A DNA stretch of 64,000 nucleotides from Peribacillus sp. FSL P2-0133 (GTDB taxonomy: Bacteria; Bacillota; Bacilli; Bacillales; DSM-1321): positions 4,958,001 to 5,022,000 of the forward strand of contig NZ_CP150254.1 of the NCBI RefSeq assembly GCF_037975445.1. The letters are read 5' to 3'. Below, one piece after another: positions 59,215 to 64,000 of this stretch. The number at the start of each line of letters is the position of its first letter. Within the stretch, counting starts at the first letter, position 1. The position numbers and the translations under genes were made by a program. The notes beneath the pieces are model-generated. The model ran no database searches and was not told the origin of the DNA. It saw only the letters and a program-made list of their open reading frames with translations.

Positions 59215-59281
59215 AATACAAAAGCCCTTGAAGGAGTATGGAACTGACTCCTAACAAGGGCTCTCGGTTGTCCGATAAGCT
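59215..59281 (-). promoter_or_regulatory. Structured leader of the HpaB-SsuD-SfnG operon: 22-nt hairpin motif plus terminator
   Basis: In the minus-strand RNA a 22-nt element (59281 to 59260: AGCTTATCGG, ACAA, CCGAGAGC) folds as GCT/AGC plus TCGG/CCGA around ACAA. Its last three bases AGC are the first bases of the next hairpin AGCCCTTG / CAAGGGCT, which encloses GGAGT / ACTCC and is followed by TTTTGTATT. The two hairpins are therefore mutually exclusive. The same element starts the divergent transcript (59437-59458). Control by attenuation is inferred. Confidence 0.65.
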
Positions 59282-59298
59282 ATTTTTTTATGTTTATT

Positions 59299-59327
59299 AT
59301 CATAATCCGATAAAATTAATTGGTCAA
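59299..59327 (-). promoter_or_regulatory. Sigma-A-type promoter of the leftward sulfur operon
   Basis: On the minus strand TTGACC (59327-59322) and TATGAT (59304-59299) are spaced by 17 bases. The expected start is about 10 bases before the leader hairpin motif and 100 bases before the first ATG. Confidence 0.75.
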
Positions 59328-59398
59328 GTATGATTTTACTAATTACCCAAAAATAACCAGAAAAAAATAATACTTGATAAATAATCAACAATCTTGTT

Positions 59399-59431
59399 AT
59401 AGTTTAATTATTCCAATTGGAAAACTATACT
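59399..59431 (+). promoter_or_regulatory. Promoter and palindromic operator of the MetQNI-type operon
   Basis: TATACT (59426-59431) is a good -10 box; TTTAAT at 59403 is a weak -35 at 17 bases spacing. The perfect palindrome TTCCAATTGGAA (59411-59422) and flanking arms ATAGTTT / AAACTAT lie between and around them, so a repressor such as a CymR-type protein could bind; the protein is not identified. Confidence 0.6.
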
Positions 59432-59436
59432 ATGAA

Positions 59437-59487
59437 AGCCTACCGGATAACCGGCGGCATGAACAAACCTTGTTCATGCTTTTTTTA
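59437..59487 (+). promoter_or_regulatory. Structured leader of the MetQNI-type operon: 22-nt hairpin motif plus terminator
   Basis: The element AGCCTACCGG, ATAA, CCGGCGGC (59437-59458) folds as GCC/GGC plus CCGG/CCGG around ATAA. Its final GC is also the start of the terminator stem GCATGAACAA / TTGTTCATGC (59457-59466 and 59470-59479), followed by eight T. The -10 box ends 5 bases before the element, so transcription should begin at or next to it. The first gene follows 48 bases after the T run. Confidence 0.7.
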
Positions 59488-59534
59488 TTCCCAAAAAAAG
59501 AATGGACCCATAAAAAAGAAAAGAGGAATTCCAG

Positions 59535-60368
59535 ATGAGAAATTCATTTTTGTTTATCATCATGTCCCTATTATTCGTCATGTTGCTTTCAGCTTGCAAC
59601 GGCAGCGGCAGTGAAAAAGCCGCGAGTGAAGATAAGAAAGAAATTATTTTCGGCTTCACTCCAGGCCCTTATAGTGACCAAGTGAAAAAAGGAATAGAAC
59701 CCTACCTGAAAAATAAAGGATATACCGTTAAGTATGTGGAAATCAGTGACCCGAACCAACCAAATTTTGCCTTAGCGGAAGGCTCAATCGATGTTAATGT
59801 ATTTCAGCATACTGCATTTTTCAAGAATTTCATCAATGAAAACAAACTGGAACTTACCGAAACCATTAAAGTACCTACAGCACCTATGGGGTTATATTCA
59901 GACATACATGGAAGCAAGGATGAATTGAGGGAGGGGCAAAAAGTGGCAATCCCTAATGATCCCGCTAACGTGGCACGAGCATTAAGAATGCTTGAACAAA
60001 TTGGCTGGCTTCAATTAAAAAAGGGATACGATCCCCTGACTGTATCAAAAAAAGATATCGTGGATCAAAAGGTGAAATTTTCATTTGTTGAGGTGGAACA
60101 GGCTCAAGTTCCTCGAATCTTGCCTGATGTAGATTATGCGGTAGCCAATGGATATACAATCTTGGTATCCGACCGAAAATTATCTTCTGCCATCTATTTA
60201 GAAGATCCCCCATTTGAATACCAAAATTTTGTGGCGGTAAGAACCGAAGATAAAGACAAGCAATTCGTGAAGGAAATCATTGACGCGTACCAATCCCCTG
60301 ACTTTCAAAAAGCGATTGAAAGCAATAAAGAGTTTGAAGGCTTTCACCGACCTGATTATTTTAAATGA
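59535..60368 (+). CDS. MetQ/NlpA-type substrate-binding lipoprotein
   Basis: The 277-residue lipoprotein has the signal FLFIIMSLLFVMLLSACNGS with lipobox LSAC and the NlpA-family domain (IIFGFTPGPYSDQVKKGIEP, YVEISDPNQPNFALAEGSID, VNVFQHTAFFKNFINENKLE, VAIPNDPANVARALRMLEQI). MetQ proteins deliver methionine to MetNI, but several relatives serve other organosulfur compounds; next to SsuD- and SfnG-type enzymes that is the more likely role here. AGAGGA lies 10 bases before the ATG. First gene of a three-gene operon. Confidence 0.9.
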   Translation: MRNSFLFIIMSLLFVMLLSACNGSGSEKAASEDKKEIIFGFTPGPYSDQVKKGIEPYLKNKGYTVKYVEISDPNQPNFALAEGSIDVNVFQHTAFFKNFINENKLELTETIKVPTAPMGLYSDIHGSKDELREGQKVAIPNDPANVARALRMLEQIGWLQLKKGYDPLTVSKKDIVDQKVKFSFVEVEQAQVPRILPDVDYAVANGYTILVSDRKLSSAIYLEDPPFEYQNFVAVRTEDKDKQFVKEIIDAYQSPDFQKAIESNKEFEGFHRPDYFK

Positions 60369-60402
60369 AAGATATATAACGTATGCAGATCGGAGGTTCA
60401 GA

Positions 60403-61161
60403 ATGATAAAGTTTAATAATGTTTGTAAAACCTTTTCTGTCAAAAACAAATTATTCACTGCGGTTTCCCATGTAAATCTTGATATTAAGGAAAATGAAAT
60501 ATATGGGATCATCGGTTTTAGCGGGGCAGGTAAATCTACTTTACTGCGCATGGGCAACCTGCTAGAAAAGCCTACGGAAGGTACGATTGCGATAAATGAT
60601 TCAATCCTTAGTGATTTATCTGGCAAACAGCTTCGGGAAGCACGTAATAAAATCGGGATGGTTTTCCAGCATTTCAACCTCTTGGCAAATCGAACGGTGC
60701 AAGGAAATGTCAGCCTCGCATTGGAACTTGCCAATGTACCAAAACATGAGCGCGCCAAAATCATTGCCGAGTCCCTGCAAATCGTTGATTTATCTGATAA
60801 GGCAAATCATTATCCAGCTCAGCTCTCTGGCGGACAAAAGCAAAGAGTCGCGATTGCCCGTGCCATAAGCACAAGACCAAATGTATTGCTTTGTGATGAG
60901 CCCACCTCTTCACTTGATCCACAAACCACTCAATCCATCCTGGCCTATCTAAAAAAAATAAACGAAACCTATGGTGTGACCATCCTGATCGTAACTCATG
61001 AAATGGATGTAATTCGAAGGTTAGCAAATAGGGTGGCGGTCATGGAAAATGGGAAAATCATGGAGGAATTGAACTTAGCGGATAATAGAACCATACCCAC
61101 AACAAAAATCGGTAAAATTCTATTAAAACATGAATCTGAAGAGGTGAAGGTAAGTGTTTGA
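60403..61161 (+). CDS. MetN-type ABC transporter ATP-binding protein
   Basis: The 252-residue ATPase has Walker A IIGFSGAGKSTLLR, signature QLSGGQKQRVAIARAIS and Walker B NVLLCDEPTSSLDPQT. The length lacks most of the regulatory ACT-like C-terminal domain of E. coli MetN (about 343 residues), so feedback inhibition by methionine is not expected. The start is the ATG behind CGGAGGTT; the longer frame overlaps the metQ-type gene. Its stop codon overlaps the permease start by 8 bases. Confidence 0.92.
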   Translation: MIKFNNVCKTFSVKNKLFTAVSHVNLDIKENEIYGIIGFSGAGKSTLLRMGNLLEKPTEGTIAINDSILSDLSGKQLREARNKIGMVFQHFNLLANRTVQGNVSLALELANVPKHERAKIIAESLQIVDLSDKANHYPAQLSGGQKQRVAIARAISTRPNVLLCDEPTSSLDPQTTQSILAYLKKINETYGVTILIVTHEMDVIRRLANRVAVMENGKIMEELNLADNRTIPTTKIGKILLKHESEEVKVSV

Positions 61162-61816
61162 TAATATCATTTCCTTACTCCCTGAAATTTACTTAGGTGT
61201 AGGCCAAACATTTTTAATGGTGGGAATAGCGATATTGGCAGCCATCTTATTGGGCCTTCCGCTTGGTTTCCTTACATTTTTGACTTCAAAGGAACAATTA
61301 CTCGAACAGACTATCTTAAATAACGTTTTAAATGCAATGATCAACACGGTCCGTTCATTCCCATTCATCATTTTACTGATTGCTCTTATTCCATTTACAC
61401 GAACGTTATTGGGAACATCTGTAGGTCCGCTAGCCGCCTCCATTCCACTATCGATAGCGGCCATTCCGTTTTTAGCTCGGCTTGTTGAACAATCTTTACG
61501 TGAGGTGCCTAAAGGAACAATTGAGGCTGCTGTTGCGATGGGCGGATCTCCCTTCCAGATCATTAGCAAAGTTTTATTATTAGAGGCGCGTTCCGGTCTC
61601 CTGTTAGGCCTCACTGTTACTGCCGTTTCTTTCATATCCTATTCAGCTATTGCCGGGGTCGTAGGAGGCGGGGGAATTGGCGACTTGGCCATTCGTTATG
61701 GATACTACCGTTTTCAAACTGACATCATGATAACAACCGTATTCCTTCTTATCATCATTGTTCAATCCGTCCAATTCACCGGAAATTATCTATCTGCTAA
61801 ACTTGATAAAAGGTGA
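61154..61816 (+). CDS. MetI-type ABC transporter permease
   Basis: The 220-residue protein has five hydrophobic helices and the EAA loop EVPKGTIEAAVAMGGSPFQI, with YSAIAGVVGGGGIGDLAIRY, the conserved MetI segment. The start is GTG, overlapping the ATPase gene by 8 bases, with GAGGTGAAGG just ahead. It completes the importer that begins with the lipoprotein at 59535. Confidence 0.92.
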   Translation: MFDNIISLLPEIYLGVGQTFLMVGIAILAAILLGLPLGFLTFLTSKEQLLEQTILNNVLNAMINTVRSFPFIILLIALIPFTRTLLGTSVGPLAASIPLSIAAIPFLARLVEQSLREVPKGTIEAAVAMGGSPFQIISKVLLLEARSGLLLGLTVTAVSFISYSAIAGVVGGGGIGDLAIRYGYYRFQTDIMITTVFLLIIIVQSVQFTGNYLSAKLDKR

Positions 61817-61822
61817 ACGCAA

Positions 61823-61870
61823 TCATAGCCTTTCTTGGTTCGAATCCAATGAACGGCTATGACTTTTTCT
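61823..61870 (+). terminator. Intrinsic terminator of the MetQNI-type operon
   Basis: TCATAGCC (61823-61830) pairs with GGCTATGA (61855-61862), then CTTTTTC. The loop contains TTGGTTCGAATCCAA, itself a hairpin identical in form to a tRNA T arm. No gene is seen in the remaining gap to 62188, only AT-rich sequence. Confidence 0.75.
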
Positions 61871-62188
61871 TTAAATTAAAAATGCTTACCTAAAAAGTAT
61901 AGCCAGTAACAAACAATCCTTCGTTACCTCTATTAATCTGTTAGAAAACCCTCACATCAAAATAAATCAACACCTCAAGATATACACCCGCTTTTTCGGC
62001 CCCATTCCTGACTCCTAATCGACAAAAACAATGGGGTGTATCTCCCCATTAAAACACATACCAAACGCGCCTAAGAGAGCAATTCAAGCCTGAAATAACC
62101 TGTTTCAAAACAAGGTTCCGCCAAACTCAAACCCGATTGGTATGGTATAATTACAGAAGGGTGAATTTTTGCTTCAGGAGGTTAAATA

Positions 62189-62938
62189 ATGACGATCAGC
62201 AGCATCATATTGGTGGTAGGTGCAGTCTTTATCGGCGCCTTGATGCGGACGATGTTCGGGTTCGGTGAAGCGATAGTCAGCATGCCCCTGCTTGCCTTAC
62301 TTCACATTCCGCTTAATACTTCGGTATCCTTGATTGGGTTGGCAGGTCTTACCGTTGCCTCACTAACTGTCGTTAGCGGATGGCGTCATATCGAACGTTC
62401 GGTATTAATCAGGCTCGCGCTTGCAACGGTCATCGGCATACCAGCCGGCCTCGCTTTGCTCCATTACGCACCTTCGATGATCATTACTTCTGCACTCGGT
62501 GTTTTTTTGATGGCATATGGAGGATACTCCCTTCTTAAGCAAAAACTTTTCCAGGCTGTGGATAAACCGTTACTCACCTCGAAGGGCTGGGTATGGCCGT
62601 TCGGTTTTGCGTCGGGAGTCCTTGGCAGTGCATATAACTTTAATGGGGTGCCGGTCGTCGTCTATGGAACTTTAAGAAGATGGAGTCCGGATCGATTCCG
62701 AGGAACATTGCAAGCCCATTTTCTTATATCCGGAATCCTTGTCGTGATGGGGCATGCGCTAGGCGGACTGTGGACAGCCGATTCATTAATTCTCTACGTT
62801 TATTCCATTCCAGCCATATTATTGGCGACTGGTCTCGGAATCTTCATGAATAAGCGAATTCCTGCGAAGAAATTCGAAAGCTATTTATTCTTTATCATCA
62901 TTGCGCTAGGTGTACTATTATTGCTGCTCCATGGCTGA
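62189..62938 (+). CDS. TSUP (TauE/SafE) family membrane transporter
   Basis: The 249-residue protein has about eight hydrophobic helices with the TauE/SafE start FIGALMRTMFGFGEAIVSMP (G-FG-x-G) and the second-half repeat FGFASGVLGSAYNFNGVPVV. The family exports sulfite, sulfoacetate or related organosulfur anions. After an SsuD-type cleavage that frees sulfite, such an exporter would prevent toxicity, though it has its own start signals (CAGGAGG) and lies 370 bases from the importer operon. It ends at a strong terminator shared with the next gene. Confidence 0.88.
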   Translation: MTISSIILVVGAVFIGALMRTMFGFGEAIVSMPLLALLHIPLNTSVSLIGLAGLTVASLTVVSGWRHIERSVLIRLALATVIGIPAGLALLHYAPSMIITSALGVFLMAYGGYSLLKQKLFQAVDKPLLTSKGWVWPFGFASGVLGSAYNFNGVPVVVYGTLRRWSPDRFRGTLQAHFLISGILVVMGHALGGLWTADSLILYVYSIPAILLATGLGIFMNKRIPAKKFESYLFFIIIALGVLLLLLHG

Positions 62939-62946
62939 AAACCAAT

Positions 62947-62990
62947 AAAAGCCTGATTTCTCATTGAAACACCGAGAAACCAGGCTTTTT
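62947..62990. terminator. Bidirectional terminator between convergent genes
   Basis: AAAAGCCTG-TTTCTC / GAGAAA-CAGGCTTTTT (62947-62990) with A and T runs on both sides. Confidence 0.9.
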
Positions 62991-63019
62991 GCAGGATTAA
63001 TAGAATCATAGTTGAATCG

Positions 63020-64000
63020 TCAACCCCGGATATCCCGTTTGTTATATCCGATAAAGCCAACAGTCAGTAATACTATGGCTATGATGGTAAGAATGAATAC
63101 CTTCATGAAGCCCATCTCTTCAATAGGAAGTTTCGGAATATGGCCAAATGGTGTTAGTTTACCCATCCATTCCGGAAATTGAAGCATTCCCCCTAAATAA
63201 ACGACTAAGATTGAGTATGTCAAGTAAAGCCAAGTCAAGCCAGATAATTTCGGTGCAAAGCCAATAAACAGCACAGCGAGACCAATCATGATCCACATTG
63301 CAGGCAGGTAGACCATTGCTGCGCTATATAAAGTGCCGAAAGCAATCCCTTTATCCATCACCGAATTCCCGACTGCCCAAAGACCGATTGCAGCAAGCGT
63401 AATCATGAGAAAACCGGCCATGACGGAGATGATAAGATAGCTGCCCATAAGCCTTGTACGTGATACAGCGCGGCTCAGTAAATGTTCAGTACGATTCTTT
63501 TTTTCTTCCCCTTTAAGCTTTAACATCGCCATTAAAGGCGGAATGGTGCAAATCATGGAGATGACTGACATCAACATCGTCAAAAATTGTTCTGTCAGCG
63601 AATAGCCTTCAACAGGCGTCAATAGTTCGGCCATCATTTCATTTTTTGCAAAAAAGGATTCCAAATCACCTAAAACGGAACCGTAAGATGCTCCCAAAAT
63701 GAACATCCCGGCTGCCCACGAAATTAATCCTATACGCTGAAGCCTTAACGCAAGGCCAAGCGGACTTTTTAAAAACGTTGAAGCATATTTCCTGCCTGGT
63801 TTAGCCGGTATGAATCCAGCTTCCAAATCTCTGATGCCATTCAAATATAGAGATAGGACAACCAAAGTGATTGCCGCACCGATCGTAAGGATGATGGGCC
63901 ACCAATAATTTTTCACATATACTTCTGAACCTAAAACCCAACCCAATGGAGAAAACCAGGAAAGGGTTTCATTGCTAACGTCCCCAATCGCCCGAATAAG
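63020..64000 (-). CDS. ABC-2 type exporter permease, C-terminal part (5' end outside window)
   Basis: The frame is open to the window edge: upstream of the apparent ATG it continues as RAIGDVSNETLSWFSPLGWV, so the gene extends to the right. At least 326 residues are present with six to seven hydrophobic helices (YWWPIILTIGAAITLVVLSL, FLTMLMSVISMICTIPPLMA, LMGSYLIISVMAGFLMITLA). The sequence matches the second half of the roughly 530-residue permeases that pair with an ATPase to export drugs or polyketide-like compounds. The substrate is unknown. Confidence 0.85.
   Translation of the reverse strand, partial: LIRAIGDVSNETLSWFSPLGWVLGSEVYVKNYWWPIILTIGAAITLVVLSLYLNGIRDLEAGFIPAKPGRKYASTFLKSPLGLALRLQRIGLISWAAGMFILGASYGSVLGDLESFFAKNEMMAELLTPVEGYSLTEQFLTMLMSVISMICTIPPLMAMLKLKGEEKKNRTEHLLSRAVSRTRLMGSYLIISVMAGFLMITLAAIGLWAVGNSVMDKGIAFGTLYSAAMVYLPAMWIMIGLAVLFIGFAPKLSGLTWLYLTYSILVVYLGGMLQFPEWMGKLTPFGHIPKLPIEEMGFMKVFILTIIAIVLLTVGFIGYNKRDIRG

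Noticed and set aside
59260-59487. SAM-I (S-box) riboswitch in the sulfur operon leaders
   Set aside because: The conserved S-box segments (AGAGAGG, GGAGGGA, GATGAAGCCC) are absent and each leader is too short for aptamer plus terminator.
1-64000. CRISPR array, restriction-modification or other classical phage-defence cluster
   Set aside because: No regularly spaced identical repeats with unique spacers, and no Cas, methylase or restriction-type proteins were recognised. The spacer repeats alternate with whole genes and are not CRISPR.

Overview
The window is low-GC Firmicute DNA from a spore-forming Bacillales. The evidence is a CwlJ-type cortex hydrolase, a LysM/GH18 spore hydrolase of the YaaH/SleL type, a YjcZ-like glycine-rich small protein, AGGAGG-type ribosome binding sites, frequent TTG/GTG starts and many intrinsic terminators. 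Gene content and repeats suggest a Peribacillus / Bacillus simplex-like genome, but species is an inference.

Region 1 (about 0.6-24 kb) is the striking part. It is an accessory region of mostly single, unrelated genes, nearly all on the minus strand: GNAT acetyltransferase, three VOC/glyoxalase proteins, an APH-type phosphotransferase, a P-loop kinase, DinB, HAD, FAH, DUF1835, DUF4272, CPCC, BcrC, AlkD and many small membrane proteins. They are separated by 24 recognisable copies of one repeat family. A full copy is D1 (CTAAC-CTGCCCC-GTTAG plus a tail), then an intrinsic terminator facing the minus-strand genes, then D2 (CTAACG-CACC-CGTTAG plus the same tail). The repeat sits just after the stop codon of each gene, so about 20 intervals read as one gene plus one 3' repeat. 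This resembles the architecture of an integron gene-cassette array, but the classical attC signature is absent and no integron integrase is seen. The array also holds mobile-element scars: a frameshifted tyrosine recombinase, the 3' half of a tRNA-Leu(CAA) gene, an internally deleted transposase and several truncated or start-less genes.

Region 2 (24-41.5 kb) is more ordinary. It has a LysE exporter with a divergent LysR gene, a LysR-MFS pair, an ABC-2 permease with a PadR regulator, and a TetR-linked agmatinase/APC permease/amidohydrolase operon with matching operators at both ends. A broken SinI-like gene, two small secreted or membrane proteins, BrnQ, DinB and the two-subunit L-serine dehydratase SdaAB-SdaAA follow.

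Region 3 (41.8-54 kb) encodes secreted or envelope enzymes: a very large nuclease that joins an EEP nuclease to an endonuclease I domain, and a 5'-nucleotidase with an S-layer-like helical N terminus. Together they could degrade extracellular DNA to nucleosides and phosphate. An Xre-cupin regulator divergent from a LysE exporter, a PhzF protein and the spore hydrolase come next. A fragment of a second copy of the neighbouring sulfone monooxygenase gene lies at 52.0 kb.

Region 4 (54-63 kb) is a divergent organosulfur locus. Leftward are two HpaB-type flavin monooxygenases, an SsuD-like and an SfnG-like FMNH2-dependent monooxygenase. Rightward is a MetQNI-type ABC importer, followed by a TSUP (TauE/SafE) exporter. 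The two divergent transcripts begin with a related 22-nt hairpin that shows two compensatory base-pair changes and whose 3' strand overlaps the 5' strand of an intrinsic terminator in both leaders. This is a candidate undescribed attenuator or very small riboswitch-like element. The window ends inside an ABC-2 permease gene.
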